Below are positions 1-9,427 of a stretch of 64,000 bases of DNA, piece after piece; position 1 is the stretch's first letter; each line of letters begins with the position of its first letter. Position numbers and translations under genes: made by a program. The stretch covers positions 1,736,001 to 1,800,000 of the forward strand of contig NZ_CP053642.1 in NCBI RefSeq assembly GCF_013177295.1. Direction: 5' to 3'. The notes beneath the pieces are model-generated. The model was not told the DNA's origin. It was given only the letters and a program-made list of their open reading frames with translations, and ran no database searches. The DNA comes from Actinomyces marmotae. Lineage in GTDB: Bacteria > Actinomycetota > Actinomycetes > Actinomycetales > Actinomycetaceae.

Positions 1-531
1 CACGACGGAGTGCGCGGCCACCACCGAGCCGCGTCCGATGGTCACCCCCTTGAGCACCATCGTGTACTCCCCGATCCACACGTTGTCCTCGATGACCACG
101 GGGGCGGCGTCGGCCTCGGTCCAGTCCCACAGGGGCCCGCCGTGCTCGCCCCGCGTCATGCGCAGGCGGGCCTCGGGATCAGTGGGATGGCTGTTGTGGT
201 CGAAGATGTGGGCGTGCGTGGAGATGATGACGTCGGAGCCGATGCGGATCGACTCGACGGCGCCGATGAGGGTGGCCCCCGCCCCGCCGATCCAGCAGTG
301 GGAGCCGATGGAGATGGATCCCGCGCCTCGCGTCATGAGGGTGGCGTCGAGGAAGACGTGGTCTCCGATGGTCACGGAGGGGGCGCGCGTGGAGCCGGCG
401 GAGCAGCGGGCGAAGGAGCCCAGGCGCAGGTCCTCGCCGGCGCGCAGCGCCCCGGCCGAGGAGGCGCGGCGGAACTGGGAGGCGGACAGGCGGCGTCGCG
501 CGCCATGGATCACTCGTGAGGGCAGGCTCAT
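1..531 (-). CDS. Hexapeptide-repeat O-acetyltransferase, cut by the window edge
   Basis: A left-handed beta-helix acyltransferase (maltose/colanic-acid acetyltransferase type) that would move an acetyl group from acetyl-CoA onto a sugar. Translation of the minus strand from the ATG at 529-531 gives MSLPSRVIHGARRRLSASQF and then successive hexapeptide turns (VTIGDHVFLDATLM, SIGSHCWIGGAGATLIGA, IRIGSDVIISTHAHIFDHNS, VVIEDNVWIGEYTMVLKGVT, IGRGSVVAAHSVV). The HIFDHN turn supplies the usual catalytic His region. The frame is still open at base 1, so the C-terminus is missing. Its ATG overlaps the stop of the polymerase gene (ATGA), so it is co-transcribed with the polysaccharide operon and probably decorates that polymer. 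The exact sugar substrate cannot be told from the sequence. Confidence 0.85.
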   Translation of the reverse strand, partial: MSLPSRVIHGARRRLSASQFRRASSAGALRAGEDLRLGSFARCSAGSTRAPSVTIGDHVFLDATLMTRGAGSISIGSHCWIGGAGATLIGAVESIRIGSDVIISTHAHIFDHNSHPTDPEARLRMTRGEHGGPLWDWTEADAAPVVIEDNVWIGEYTMVLKGVTIGRGSVVAAHSVV

Positions 532-1865
532 CGCACGGCGCTCCTATCGATGGGGCCGGTCTCGGCGGCGCGAGGGCCGCCTGTCAGCTCGGGAACCCGG
601 CTGGCGAGGAAGGGAATGAGGATGAACAGGGCCATGTTGTAGATGTAGATCTCGCTGACAGCCATCACCGACATCGCCGCGTAGACGGAGGTTAGGGCGG
701 CACGGGCGCGCGGGTCGCAGCTCGAGCGGTCCATCCGGGCGCTGGCCACCCACAGCAGGGCGACGAAGAGGCCCACGGCGATCAGCCCGCCGTCGTGCAT
801 GATCTGCAGGTACTGGTTGTGGGCCTGCCACAGGCCGCCGTCGGCGCCGGGGACGAACCTGCCGAACTCGTGGTTGATGCCGTGGCCCAGCAGCGGGGAG
901 TCCGCGAGGATCGGCAGGGCGGAGTCCCAGATGTCCGTGCGCCCGGTCAGCGTGAGCGACTTGCCCAGGGCGCCCTCGATGAGGGAGGTGAACAGGAGGT
1001 GGATCCGGGCCACCACGACGAGCAACGTGATGACGAGCCCGCCCACGGTGACGGCCCTCATGGACAGCAGGCCCCGCCCGTGGGGCCTCAGGGCGATCAC
1101 GACGTAGGTGATGGCCGCGATAGCAGTGCCCACCAGGGCCGTGGCCACATGGAGGGAGGCGATCTGGAGCAGGCCGGAGCCCACGGCGATCACTGAGCGC
1201 CAGCCCCAGCGCCTGGGTGAGGTCGAGTCGTAGAGGAACGCCAGCATCGTGGCCGGGAAGATCGTGTCGGTGACCCTGGTGCGGATGCCCAGGAGGTAGG
1301 AGGGCTGGGAGAACTGGGCGCCCGCGGCCGCGTCCTTGGAGATCCCCAGGAGGATCATCGCGGCGTTGACCATGAGGTAGAGCAGGAGGAGGTCGGTCAG
1401 GACCCTCAGGAGCCGCCTGCGCGAGTCCTCATCGGCGCCGACGTGCAACTCGATGACCATGAGCACGCTCACCTGGGCGACGGAGGCGTAGCCCCAGTTG
1501 AGCAGGTCGCCATCGCCCAGCAGCGTGGGTGGCAGGTAGGCGAGCCGGTAGAGGATGAAGAGCGTCAGCGTGGCCGACAGGGCCGCCCGGCGGGCGAGGT
1601 GGGCTAGGACGAGCCCGAGGAAGATGACGGCGGTGAGGGCCTTGACCAGGGGGGCCAGGGACGCGCTCTCATCGACCAGGCTTGGCTTCATGAGGATCCC
1701 GCAGATCATCATGAGCCCGAGGTAGCGCAGTGGGTAGCAGCGCCGGGCGAAGCCGACGAGGGCCTCCTTGAGGGCGCCGGCCGTGCCGGTCGCGGCGCCG
1801 TCGCCCCATCGGGGCCGCGGGCGCCGGGAACCGGTTCTGGTGATCATCTCAGCGGTAGAGGTCAC
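528..1865 (-). CDS. Wzy/O-antigen-ligase-like polysaccharide polymerase, integral membrane
   Basis: A 445-residue membrane protein with about ten hydrophobic segments. The Wzy_C-type region near residues 295-370 contains SLTLTGRTDIWDSALPI, a short loop with LLGHGIN, then AHNQYLQIMHDGG and a further membrane segment. This is the large-loop signature of O-antigen polymerases and ligases, which join lipid-linked repeat units outside the membrane. The start chosen is GTG at 1863-1865 because GGAGG lies 7 nt upstream; it overlaps the upstream glycosyltransferase by 17 nt. An ATG at 1845-1847, 1 nt after the upstream stop, is the alternative. Polymerase and ligase cannot be separated by sequence; the neighbouring glycosyltransferases favour a polymerase of an exopolysaccharide or capsule. 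Confidence 0.82.
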   Translation of the reverse strand: MTSTAEMITRTGSRRPRPRWGDGAATGTAGALKEALVGFARRCYPLRYLGLMMICGILMKPSLVDESASLAPLVKALTAVIFLGLVLAHLARRAALSATLTLFILYRLAYLPPTLLGDGDLLNWGYASVAQVSVLMVIELHVGADEDSRRRLLRVLTDLLLLYLMVNAAMILLGISKDAAAGAQFSQPSYLLGIRTRVTDTIFPATMLAFLYDSTSPRRWGWRSVIAVGSGLLQIASLHVATALVGTAIAAITYVVIALRPHGRGLLSMRAVTVGGLVITLLVVVARIHLLFTSLIEGALGKSLTLTGRTDIWDSALPILADSPLLGHGINHEFGRFVPGADGGLWQAHNQYLQIMHDGGLIAVGLFVALLWVASARMDRSSCDPRARAALTSVYAAMSVMAVSEIYIYNMALFILIPFLASRVPELTGGPRAAETGPIDRSAVR

Positions 1866-2994
1866 AGTAGGCCTCCATCATGGCTCGTGCGGAGTGGTCC
1901 TCCGCCGTGGCGAGCGCCGCGCGGCTGAGTCGGCCGTAGAACTCTGGGTCCTCCCAGATCCTGGCCACGGCGGCGGCGATCTCCTGGGCGGCCTGGGGGC
2001 CGCGGGGGTTGACGAGGGCGCCATTGACGCCATCGGCGACGATGCTGGGCACTCCCCCGACCGCCGTAGCCACGACGGGCAGGCCGGCCGCCATGGCCTC
2101 GATGACGCTCATGGGCAGGCCCTCGTGCTCGGAGGCCAGCGCGAAGATGTCGGCCTCGGCGTAGAAGGGGGCGGGGTCGCGCTGGGGGCCCGCGAAGCGG
2201 ACGCGGTCGGCGATTCCGAGGGTCCTGGCGCGCTGGTCGAGATCGGCCGCGAGGGGCCCGTCGCCCACGAGGGTGAGGCTGGCGTCGCGCCCGGCGCGGG
2301 CCAGGGCGGCGACGGCGTCGAGGAGAAGGGCGTGGTTCTTCACCGGCGCGAGCCGGGCCACGCACAGCAGGCGCGGGGCGCGCCGCCGGGCACCGGGGGC
2401 ATCGAGGTCGCGCTCGCAGGCGAAGGCGCCCACGTCCACGCCGTTGCGGACCACGGGGACGCCCTCGGGGGCGAGTCGGTACTCGCGGCAGATCGAGTCG
2501 CGGACCTCCTCGCCCAGCGCGACGGGCACGACCCCGTGGCGGAAGGCGTAGCGGTTGAGGCGCCGCAGGGCGGGCAGGCGGGTCTCATGGGTGGCCACGG
2601 AGTGGACGGTGTGGATGAGGCGGGGGCGGGCCCCGCTCAGGCGCACGGCGGGCAGGACGTAGGCGAGGACCGGCTGGTGGGTGTGGATGGCGGTGGGCCG
2701 GAATTCGTGGATGAGGCGCCGCAGCCCGGCGATGACACGGGGGTCCGGCCCCTTCCTCTTGCCCAGCGCCTCCACGCGCGCACCCGCATCGCGCAGGGCG
2801 TCGGCGATGTCGGTGCCCCCCGAGCCCAGGCAGGCCACGAGCACGGGGTGCCCGGCGCGCTTGAGCTCGCGGGCGAGGTTGAGGACCATCATCTCGGCGC
2901 CCCCGGTGCCCAGCCCGTGGGTGACGAGCATGATGCGCATGGCGGGCTGCGATCGCGCGGCCGGCTGCGAGCCGTCGGGCTGCGTGCGTGTCAT
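1849..2994 (-). CDS. Glycosyltransferase family 4, GT-B fold
   Basis: A retaining GT4 glycosyltransferase of 381 residues expected to add a nucleotide-sugar-derived residue to a lipid-linked polysaccharide precursor on the cytoplasmic face. The N-terminal domain opens with MRIMLVTHGLGTGGAEMMV, with the glycine-rich acceptor loop. The C-terminal donor domain has LLCVARLAPVKNH, TLVGDGPL and the E-x7-E motif in SEHEGLPMSVIEAMAAGLPV. The ATG at 2992-2994 is used, with AAGGA about 10 nt upstream. A further 79 in-frame codons upstream are Pro/Ser/Arg rich and look like non-coding frame. The ATG at 2938-2940 is a second possible start, directly before MRIML. Donor and acceptor sugars are not determined. 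Confidence 0.9.
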   Translation of the reverse strand: MTRTQPDGSQPAARSQPAMRIMLVTHGLGTGGAEMMVLNLARELKRAGHPVLVACLGSGGTDIADALRDAGARVEALGKRKGPDPRVIAGLRRLIHEFRPTAIHTHQPVLAYVLPAVRLSGARPRLIHTVHSVATHETRLPALRRLNRYAFRHGVVPVALGEEVRDSICREYRLAPEGVPVVRNGVDVGAFACERDLDAPGARRRAPRLLCVARLAPVKNHALLLDAVAALARAGRDASLTLVGDGPLAADLDQRARTLGIADRVRFAGPQRDPAPFYAEADIFALASEHEGLPMSVIEAMAAGLPVVATAVGGVPSIVADGVNGALVNPRGPQAAQEIAAAVARIWEDPEFYGRLSRAALATAEDHSARAMMEAYCDLYR

Positions 2995-3064
2995 TCGGTG
3001 GGGGTCCTTGTGATCCGTGGGTGGTTCGGGGAGCGGGATGCGCAGGGTCGGAGTGGGGCGCGTC

Positions 3065-4231
3065 TCATGGGTGGGCGGTGAGGGCCTCGGCGATCCGTTC
3101 GAAGACCGCGTCGGCGGTGTAGGCCTCGGCGCGCTCGTGCATGGCGCGGCGCATGGCCTCAACCTCTTGGCGGGGCAGGGCGAGGAAGGACTCGATGGTC
3201 GGGCGGAGGTCCTCGGGGCGCTCGAAGTCATAGCCGAGCCCCGTCACGCCGTCGGTGAGCATCTCGGAGTAGAAGGCCCAGTGGCTGGCGATGACGGGCA
3301 GTCCCGCGCCCATGGCGTCGACGATGGTGCCGGGGATCCCCTCGCCCCAGAACTCGGTGGGGAAGAGCAGGGCATGGTAGTCTCGGATGGTCGCCACGCC
3401 CTGCTCGGGCTTGACGGCGCCCATGTAGCGCGCATGGGGGGCGCTCTCGATCAGGGCGCGGAAGGCCTCCTCGTAGTCCTCGTCGACCGGCCCGTAGATG
3501 TCGAGCACGGCCACAGGCCCGGCGGCGCCCGCGTCCTCGTTGAGGCGGGCCACGGTGCGCACGGCGTTCTCAATTCCCTTGCCCGGGACCACCCTGGAGA
3601 AGGTGCACAGGCGGGCGGGGCGCCCCGTGGGCGCGTCGAGGCGGGCCTCGCCGGCATCGAGGTCCTTGAAGTTAGGCAGGTAGGCGGCGTTGCGCACGCC
3701 GAGCTCGGCCAGGCGGGCCACGAGGGCCCGGCTCTCCACCCAGTTGACCTGGAAGGCGTTGAGGTAGCGCACCAGGCGGCCCGAGGGATCGCGCTCGATG
3801 TCGTCGGCGAGGCGCCCCCCGATGAGGTTGTGGAAGACGCGCGTGCCTCGCGCCGAGGCGGCCAGGGCGAGCACGGGGAAGAAGAAGCGGCGGCCGTTGT
3901 CGGACAGGAGCACGACGACGTCGTCGCACGCGGCCAGGCAGCGGGCCGCGTCCTTGGCCACCCGCAGGGGGTGGTGGCGGTAGTCGAGGGTGTCGACGGT
4001 GCGGATGGCGCCAGCGCCGAAGCGGTCGGCGAGGTGGCGGTAGACCACTCGGGTCTTGACGGTCTGGCCGTCGACCATCGTCTCACCGAGGTCGATCCGG
4101 CCCATGATGCCGATACGGCGCTCCACCGCCCCGCCCGCCCGGCGAGAGGGGCGGCCTCGGAGGGCCCTGATCCCAGCGACCGCGGTGGCGGCGCCCGTGA
4201 GGGAGACCAGCGCGGCCATCCGTCTTCTCAT
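3065..4231 (-). CDS. Glycosyltransferase family 4
   Basis: A 388-residue GT-B glycosyltransferase in the same operon. The N-terminus has an Arg-rich hydrophobic segment (residues 1-25) that could anchor it at the membrane. The donor half contains TFSRVVPGKGIENAVRTVAR, DIYGPVD and TEFWGEGIPGTIVDAMGAGL, the last carrying the two glutamates of the E-x7-E motif typical of GT4 enzymes. Its start codon overlaps the stop of the preceding GT2 gene by one base (TGATG), and 70 nt separate its stop from the next GT4 start. The linkage it forms cannot be deduced. Confidence 0.85.
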   Translation of the reverse strand: MRRRMAALVSLTGAATAVAGIRALRGRPSRRAGGAVERRIGIMGRIDLGETMVDGQTVKTRVVYRHLADRFGAGAIRTVDTLDYRHHPLRVAKDAARCLAACDDVVVLLSDNGRRFFFPVLALAASARGTRVFHNLIGGRLADDIERDPSGRLVRYLNAFQVNWVESRALVARLAELGVRNAAYLPNFKDLDAGEARLDAPTGRPARLCTFSRVVPGKGIENAVRTVARLNEDAGAAGPVAVLDIYGPVDEDYEEAFRALIESAPHARYMGAVKPEQGVATIRDYHALLFPTEFWGEGIPGTIVDAMGAGLPVIASHWAFYSEMLTDGVTGLGYDFERPEDLRPTIESFLALPRQEVEAMRRAMHERAEAYTADAVFERIAEALTAHP

Positions 4232-5100
4232 CAGGAACTCCTCCGGCGTCGGACCATCGCGTGGGATAACTGCCAGGCCAGGCAGTAGGCCGCGTAGGGG
4301 CGGGGCAGGCGCTCAACCTCCCTGTAGAGGTGCCAGGTGCGCTTGACCGCCTTGATCTTGTTGGAGGACAGGGATCCCGCCGTCTTCCTGTACTTGGCGA
4401 GGCACTCGTCCAGGCCGTGGAAGCGGTGGCCCCGCTTCATCACCTGCAGCCAGGTGGCGGCGTCCTGCCCGCGGCGCAGGTCCGGCATGACCAGGAGGGA
4501 GCGATCGACGATGGTGGTGTCGAAAACCACGGAGAGCGTGCAGGTCATCGTGTTCTTGAGGAACTTCTCGTAAGTGAAGGACCGGGGCACGTGGACGTAG
4601 TTCCGGTGCTCGCCGTCCTCCTCGATGGTCTCGTAGGAGGTGATGCACACCCCTGCCTTGACCCTCCCCATGAAGGCGATCTGCCGCTCCAGCTTGGTGG
4701 GCGCCCATAGGTCGTCGGAGTCGAGGTAGGCGATGTAGCGCCCCCGGGCCGCCTCCAGCCCGCGGTTCCTCGCCTTGGCGACGCCCTGGTTCTCCTCCTG
4801 CACCAGGACGGTGATCCGGGGGTCCTGCGCCGCCAGGCCGGTGAGGATGGTGACGGTGGAGTCCGTTGAGGCGTCGTCGACGGCGATGATCTCCAGGTCC
4901 GCCACGGTCTGGGCCAGGACGCTGCGGATCGTCTCGGCGACATGGCCCTCGGAGTTGAACGAGGGGACGATCACGGATACCAGCGGGGCTCCCCCGCTCG
5001 ATGGGTCCGCCGGGCGGCGCTCCGGACGGGCCCCCGGCCTCGTCGCGCGCGGTGCCACGCCGGTAGGGGTGGGAACGCCGGTGGGGTTGTCCTGGGCCAT
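4231..5100 (-). CDS. Glycosyltransferase family 2, GT-A fold
   Basis: An inverting glycosyltransferase of 289 residues and the first gene of the minus-strand operon in this window. After a roughly 37-residue Pro/Arg/Gly-rich leader it shows the GT2 landmarks VSVIVPSFNSEGHVAETI, EIIAVDDASTDSTVTIL, VAKARNRGLEAARGRYIAYL and the metal-binding DSDDLW, then the acceptor-side RRGQDAATWLQVMKRG. It would use a nucleotide sugar to begin or extend the repeat unit of the polysaccharide. The ATG at 5098-5100 is the only plausible start before the non-coding leader. It is expressed from the promoter at 5277-5305 and overlaps the next gene by one base. Confidence 0.9.
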   Translation of the reverse strand: MAQDNPTGVPTPTGVAPRATRPGARPERRPADPSSGGAPLVSVIVPSFNSEGHVAETIRSVLAQTVADLEIIAVDDASTDSTVTILTGLAAQDPRITVLVQEENQGVAKARNRGLEAARGRYIAYLDSDDLWAPTKLERQIAFMGRVKAGVCITSYETIEEDGEHRNYVHVPRSFTYEKFLKNTMTCTLSVVFDTTIVDRSLLVMPDLRRGQDAATWLQVMKRGHRFHGLDECLAKYRKTAGSLSSNKIKAVKRTWHLYREVERLPRPYAAYCLAWQLSHAMVRRRRSS

Positions 5101-5276
5101 CGATTTCCTTTGAGCATGAAGACGGGATCTCGACTTAACTCAGCAGGGCTGGAGAGGGCTCGCGAATCAGCCGCGGAGCGCGGGGAATCGGCCGGGACGA
5201 ACACCGTCTCACTGAGGTATGTCGAGTCGAACATTTCAATCACGAAATGATCACGGCTGAATTGAACACGCTTGTC

Positions 5277-5305
5277 AGGCTAGTGAGACCACCCAAAGGT
5301 GTCAA
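5277..5305 (-). promoter_or_regulatory. Sigma-70-type promoter of the polysaccharide operon
   Basis: On the minus strand a perfect -35 TTGACA (5300-5305) is followed after exactly 17 nt by TAGCCT (5277-5282), a TANNNT -10. Transcription would start near 5270 and leave about 170 nt of untranslated leader before the GT2 ATG. That leader contains a small CCGCG-CTC-CGCGG stem. The segment 5215-5430 is clearly more AT-rich than the surroundings. I see no gene between 5101 and 5532. Confidence 0.72.
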
Positions 5306-5436
5306 TGGAATATGGACCTTCGACGGAACCCCCGAGAGATGGATCACTACATAAACATGTCCGACATCAGAGTATTCCGCGCACATTCCCAGACTTTTCC
5401 CAGAATTCATCGAGTGCCCTGCGCGCACTGAATACG

Positions 5437-5478
5437 GCGGGGGCGGCCGGCCGCGATCATGCGGTCGGCCGCCCCCGC
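5437..5478. terminator. 18-bp GC stem-loop between operons
   Basis: GCGGGGGCGGCCGGCCGC (5437-5454) pairs with 5461-5478 over 18 bp, with a single G-T wobble and a 6-nt loop GATCAT. No T-run follows on either strand, as is common in actinobacterial terminators. It lies downstream of ileS and upstream of the polysaccharide promoter, so it probably insulates the two transcription units. Confidence 0.6.
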
Positions 5479-5489
5479 GGCTCATCATG

Positions 5490-5520
5490 GCGCGGCCCGG
5501 CTCCGGGGAGCGGGCCGCGC
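5490..5520 (-). terminator. Stem-loop 12 nt downstream of ileS
   Basis: GCGCGGCCCG (5490-5499) pairs perfectly with CGGGCCGCGC (5511-5520); the loop itself can form CTCC/GGAG. It sits just after the ileS stop codon, so it is a candidate ileS terminator, again without a U-tract. Confidence 0.6.
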
Positions 5521-5532
5521 TCTTGGTCAGCG

Positions 5533-8500
5533 CTAGCCCTCGCTCCGGACGACGACGGCGCTGGGCCGCCCCGCCGAAGGGCTGGTGACGACCGAGGCGT
5601 CCACGCAGCCGGTCTCGGCCTTGATGAGGGCGAGGTGCGCCCCCGTCCAGGCGCCCCGGTCCTCGGGGACCGTCAGGGTCAAGCGGATCCGGTCGCCCAC
5701 GTGGAGACCGGCGGCCTTGCGCTCGTCCTGGACGAGGCGGATGAGGTCGCGCGCCCAGCCCTCGGCCTCAAGCTCCTCGTCGAGAGCGGTGTCCAGCACC
5801 ACGAAGGCGCCGGAGGCCAGGACGGTGGCGCTCAAGGCGTCGTCGTCGACCTCGATGCGCTGGGTGAGGGTGAAGGAGGCCTCCTCCGCCTCCAGGACCA
5901 CGGGCGCACCATCGATCGTCACGCCGTCGAAGCGCACGTCGCCGTCCTCGGTGAGGGCCCACTCCCCCGCCTTGACGGCGGCGAAGAGCTTGGAGGTGAG
6001 CTTGCGGACCTCGGGGGTGAAGGCCCTCGGGTTGAGGGAGAGCTCCTCGCGCAGCTCGTAGCCGGCGTTGGCGGCGTCGAGGACGCGGACCGCCTTGACG
6101 TTGATCTCCTCGGCGATGAGATCGGCGAAGGGGGCCAGTGCCTCGGGCTGCGCGGTGGCGATGAGCAGGGAGCGCAGCGGCTGGCGCACGCGCAACTTCT
6201 CGGCCTTGCGCAGGCCCAGGGCCGCGGAGACGGCGTCGCGGGCCTCGTCCATGGCGGTCACGAGGGCCGGGTCGGCGACGTGGGCGGGCAGGACGGGCCA
6301 GTCGGTCAGGTGGACAGAGCGCCCGCCCGTCAGCCCCCGCCAGACCTCCTCGCTCACCAGCGGGGCGAGGGGCGCCATGACCTCGGTCAGGACGCGCAGC
6401 ACGGTGGCCAGGGTGTCGAAGGCGGGCCGGGCGACGGCGGGGTCGTCGTCAGTGAACCGCGAGCGCGAGGCGCGCAGGTACCAGTTGGTGAGCACGTCGA
6501 GGAAGTCGCGGATGGTCACCGTGGCGCCGGTGATCTCGTAGGAGCCCATCTGGGCGCCCACGGTCTCGGCCAGGTCGCGCGCCCGGGCCAGGATGTAGCG
6601 GTCCATAACGTGCAGGGAGCCCTTGCGCCCGAACAGGGCGGTGTCGGACAGGTCCACGCCGGGGCTGACGTACCCCTCGCCGTCGTTCATCTGCCCGGCG
6701 TACAGGGCGAAGAAGTGCCAGGTGTTCCACAGGGGCAGGAGGACCTGGCGCACGGTGTCGCGGATGGCCTTGTCGGTCACCGCGAGGTTGCCCCCTCGCA
6801 CGACGGGGCTGGACAGCAGGAACCAGCGCATGGCGTCGGCGCCGTCGCGGTCGAAGACCATGGACACGTCGGGGTAGTTGCGCAGGGACTTGCTCATCTT
6901 CGCGCCGTCGTCACCCAGGAGGATGCCGTGGGAGACGCAGGAGGTGAAGGCGGGGCGGTCGAACAGGGCGGTGGCCAGCACGTGGAGGGTGTAGAACCAG
7001 CCGCGGGTCTGCCCGATGTACTCCACGATGAAGTCCCCGGGGTTGTGCGACTCGAACCAGTCGACGTTCTCGAAGGGGTAATGGACCTGGGCGAAGGGCA
7101 TGGAGCCGGACTCGAACCAGCAGTCCAGGACGTCGGGGATGCGGCGCATCATCGACTTGCCCGTGGGGTCGTCCGGGTTGGGACGCGTGAGGGTGTCGAT
7201 GAAGGGGCGGTGCAGGTCGGTGACCTCGACGCCGAAGTCGGCCTCCAGCTCGGCGAAGGAGCCGTAGACATCGGTGCGCGGGTAGGCGGGGTCGTCCGAG
7301 ACCCACACGGGGATCGGGGCCCCCCAGTAGCGGTTGCGCGAGATCGACCAGTCGCGGGCCCCGGCGAGCCAGTTGCCGAAGATGCCGTCCTTGATGTGGG
7401 CGGGAGTCCAGGTGATCTCCTGATTGAGTTCCACCATGCGGTCCCTGATGGCGGTGACCCGCACGAACCAGGAGGAGACCGCCTTGTAGATGAGAGGCTT
7501 GCGGCAGCGCCAGCAGTGCGGGTAGCTGTGCACGTAGGAGGCCTGGCGCACGAGGACGGGCCGGGCGGCCTCGTCCCGGCCCCTCAGCGGCCCGGAGCCG
7601 TCGCGCAGGTCGACGATGATCGGCTTGTTGGCGTCGAAGACCTGCATCCCGGCGTAGTCGGGGACCTCGGAGGTGAACGCGCCGCCGTCGTCGACGGGGA
7701 TGACGGCGCCGATCCCGGCCTCCTGGCACACGAGCATGTCGTCCTCACCGAAGGCCGGGGCGATGTGGACCAGTCCGGTGCCGTCCTCGGTGGTGACGTA
7801 GTCGCCGGCGATGATCGTCCAGCCGTTCGGGCCCGGGGCGGCACCCTGGGCGCGGTGGGCGTCGTCATCGAAGTAGTCGAAGATCGGGTGGTAGCGGCGC
7901 CCCACCAGCTCGGAGCCCTTCAGGCGGGCCAGGACGGCGGGCTCGACGCCCTCGGCGGCCAGCTCCTTGGCGTAGGAGCCCACGAGCGCCTCGGCCAGGA
8001 TGACGCGGCGGCCGGCCAGGGGGGAATCGAGTCCGGAGGGCACCTCGACGACGGCGTAGTCGACGTCCGGCCCCGCGGCGACGGCGAGGTTGGACGGCAG
8101 GGTCCAGGGGGTCGTCGTCCAGATGAGGACGAGTTCGGGGGCGCCGTCGAGGATCGCCTCGGTCAGCGGCATGCCCACGGTGACCGTGTTGTCCTGGCGG
8201 TCCTGGTAGACGTCGTCGTCCATGCGCAACTCGTGGTTGCTCAGGGGCGTGCGGTCGTGCCAGCAGTAGGGCAGCACGCGGTATCCCTGGTAGGCCAGGC
8301 CCTTGTCATAGAGGGTCTTGAAGGCCCACAGGACGCTCTCCATGTAGGTGGGGTCGAGGGTCTTGTAGTCGTGGCCGAAGTCGACCCAGCGCGCCTGGCG
8401 GGTGACGTAGTCCTCCCACTCCTCGGTGTAGCGCAGCACGGAGGTGCGGCACTCGGCGTTGAAGGCCTCGATGCCGAGGCCGCCGGGGCGCGTGATCTCG

Positions 8501-8901
8501 GAGATGTCGTCGATGCCGAGCAGGCGCTGGGCCTCGAGCTCGGCGGGCAGGCCGTGAGTGTCCCAGCCGAAGCGGCGCTCGACGCGGCGGCCCATCTGGG
8601 TCTGGAAGCGGCCGACGGCGTCCTTGACGTATCCGGTCAGCAGGTGCCCGTAGTGGGGCAGGCCGTTGGCGAAGGGCGGGCCGTCGTAGAAGACGAACTC
8701 GTTGGAGTGCCCGCCCGCGTCGTGGGCGGGGCGGGCCTCGACGGAGGCGGCGAAGGTGTCGTCCGCCTTCCAGTAGGCCAGGGTCTCCTGCTCCAGTGCG
8801 GGGAAGGACGGGGAGGGGTCGACCCGCTCGCCGTCTCGGTGCAGGGGGTAGAAGGCGGCGCCGGTGTGGGCGGTGGCGCTCGCCTGGGTCTGCTCAGCCA
8901 T
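5533..8901 (-). CDS. ileS: Isoleucyl-tRNA synthetase
   Basis: Class I aminoacyl-tRNA synthetase that charges tRNA-Ile and hydrolyses mischarged Val-tRNA-Ile. The 1122 residues are longer than the roughly 940 of E. coli IleRS and match the larger enzymes of Actinobacteria and eukaryotes. The HIGH motif appears as HYGH at residues 83-86 within [23 protein letters not shown] is intact at 668-672 ([12 protein letters not shown]). The CP1 editing region has [17 protein letters not shown], and the anticodon-binding domain and a long C-terminal extension follow. The start is the ATG at 8899-8901 with GAGG 4-7 nt upstream; it is preceded by a T-box leader, so uncharged tRNA-Ile should switch on expression. 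It is transcribed alone, between stem-loops and the T-box promoter. Confidence 0.97.
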   Translation of the reverse strand: MAEQTQASATAHTGAAFYPLHRDGERVDPSPSFPALEQETLAYWKADDTFAASVEARPAHDAGGHSNEFVFYDGPPFANGLPHYGHLLTGYVKDAVGRFQTQMGRRVERRFGWDTHGLPAELEAQRLLGIDDISEITRPGGLGIEAFNAECRTSVLRYTEEWEDYVTRQARWVDFGHDYKTLDPTYMESVLWAFKTLYDKGLAYQGYRVLPYCWHDRTPLSNHELRMDDDVYQDRQDNTVTVGMPLTEAILDGAPELVLIWTTTPWTLPSNLAVAAGPDVDYAVVEVPSGLDSPLAGRRVILAEALVGSYAKELAAEGVEPAVLARLKGSELVGRRYHPIFDYFDDDAHRAQGAAPGPNGWTIIAGDYVTTEDGTGLVHIAPAFGEDDMLVCQEAGIGAVIPVDDGGAFTSEVPDYAGMQVFDANKPIIVDLRDGSGPLRGRDEAARPVLVRQASYVHSYPHCWRCRKPLIYKAVSSWFVRVTAIRDRMVELNQEITWTPAHIKDGIFGNWLAGARDWSISRNRYWGAPIPVWVSDDPAYPRTDVYGSFAELEADFGVEVTDLHRPFIDTLTRPNPDDPTGKSMMRRIPDVLDCWFESGSMPFAQVHYPFENVDWFESHNPGDFIVEYIGQTRGWFYTLHVLATALFDRPAFTSCVSHGILLGDDGAKMSKSLRNYPDVSMVFDRDGADAMRWFLLSSPVVRGGNLAVTDKAIRDTVRQVLLPLWNTWHFFALYAGQMNDGEGYVSPGVDLSDTALFGRKGSLHVMDRYILARARDLAETVGAQMGSYEITGATVTIRDFLDVLTNWYLRASRSRFTDDDPAVARPAFDTLATVLRVLTEVMAPLAPLVSEEVWRGLTGGRSVHLTDWPVLPAHVADPALVTAMDEARDAVSAALGLRKAEKLRVRQPLRSLLIATAQPEALAPFADLIAEEINVKAVRVLDAANAGYELREELSLNPRAFTPEVRKLTSKLFAAVKAGEWALTEDGDVRFDGVTIDGAPVVLEAEEASFTLTQRIEVDDDALSATVLASGAFVVLDTALDEELEAEGWARDLIRLVQDERKAAGLHVGDRIRLTLTVPEDRGAWTGAHLALIKAETGCVDASVVTSPSAGRPSAVVVRSEG

Positions 8902-9202
8902 GTGCCTCGCGTCTTTCGCTCGTGAACATCCGGGTGGACGGGACTCACGAGGACGACGCCGACGCCCACCGCCCGGGGGCTCCCGGGTCGGCGGGGCCGC
9001 ACCGCGGTACCACCTCGCTTGCCGCTCCGCGCCCGGCCCAGGGCCGCGCGCGGTGCGACCGCTTCATCATCAGCTGTGACGGGCTGTCCCGTCCGGGTCT
9101 ACTGGGCGGCCGGGGCCGTGGGGCCCGGCGCTGTTCTGCCGGAGGCTCACCGGTGATGCCCGATCGCCGCGCGGGCGGATCGGCCGGGTCACTGCCTGTT
9201 AG
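8902..9202 (-). promoter_or_regulatory. T-box riboswitch of ileS, Ile (ATC) specifier
   Basis: The transcript leader on the minus strand carries the T-box core AGGTGGTACCGCGG (9002-9015), whose TGGT pairs with the NCCA end of uncharged tRNA. Upstream, in GGCATCACCGGTGAGC, the triplet ATC at 9155-9157 sits where the specifier codon belongs in actinobacterial ileS leaders and would pair with the GAU anticodon of tRNA-Ile. Downstream of the T-box, CTCGTGA (8945-8951) pairs with TCACGAG (8919-8925), followed by GCGTC/GACGC pairing that ends directly before the GAGG ribosome-binding site. No terminator with a U-tract is visible. This fits translational control, as known for Actinobacteria. Confidence 0.9.
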
Positions 9203-9208
9203 CGCAGG

Positions 9209-9214
9209 AGTGTA
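9209..9214 (-). promoter_or_regulatory. -10 element of ileS
   Basis: Minus-strand TACACT (TANNNT type) lies just upstream of the T-box leader and places transcription start near 9202. The -35 region is poor. Confidence 0.45.
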
Positions 9215-9238
9215 GCCAGCGGCGCTGGGAGCGGCCAG

Positions 9239-9313
9239 CCGGGAGGGCGCGCGGGCGGCGTCGTCCTCGACACACCCGCGCCCCTCCTCCCGCCCGGGAG
9301 GGCGCGCGGGCGG
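9239..9313. repeat. 20-bp direct repeat pair between ileS and the cys operon
   Basis: CCGGGAGGGCGCGCGGGCGG occurs at 9239-9258 and again, unchanged, at 9294-9313. The rest of 9215-9414 shows no coding signal on either strand. Confidence 0.7.
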
Positions 9314-9414
9314 TGCCCGTCCCACCCGGCCCCGCGTCCCGGGACCCCGCGAGCCCCGCCGGGAGGCCGGTCTCACCATGCAAGCACCCCCTCGCATCGG
9401 CGCGGACCGGCCCC

Positions 9415-9420
9415 TATAGT
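9415..9420 (+). promoter_or_regulatory. -10 element of the sulfur operon, giving a leaderless leader ORF
   Basis: TATAGT at 9415-9420 is followed by 7 nt and then ATG at 9428. With normal -10 to start spacing the transcript begins at, or one base before, the A of this ATG. This predicts a leaderless mRNA. A -35 box is not evident. Confidence 0.6.
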
Positions 9421-9427
9421 CCGGCAC

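Noticed and set aside
1..619. Plus-strand frames at the left edge
   Set aside because: They lie opposite a clear hexapeptide acetyltransferase on the minus strand.
5299..8925. Very long plus-strand open frame (1208 codons) opposite ileS
   Set aside because: Composition is Gly/Val/Asp/His-rich without motifs, it is exactly antisense to an intact synthetase, and such frames are normal in 70 percent GC DNA.
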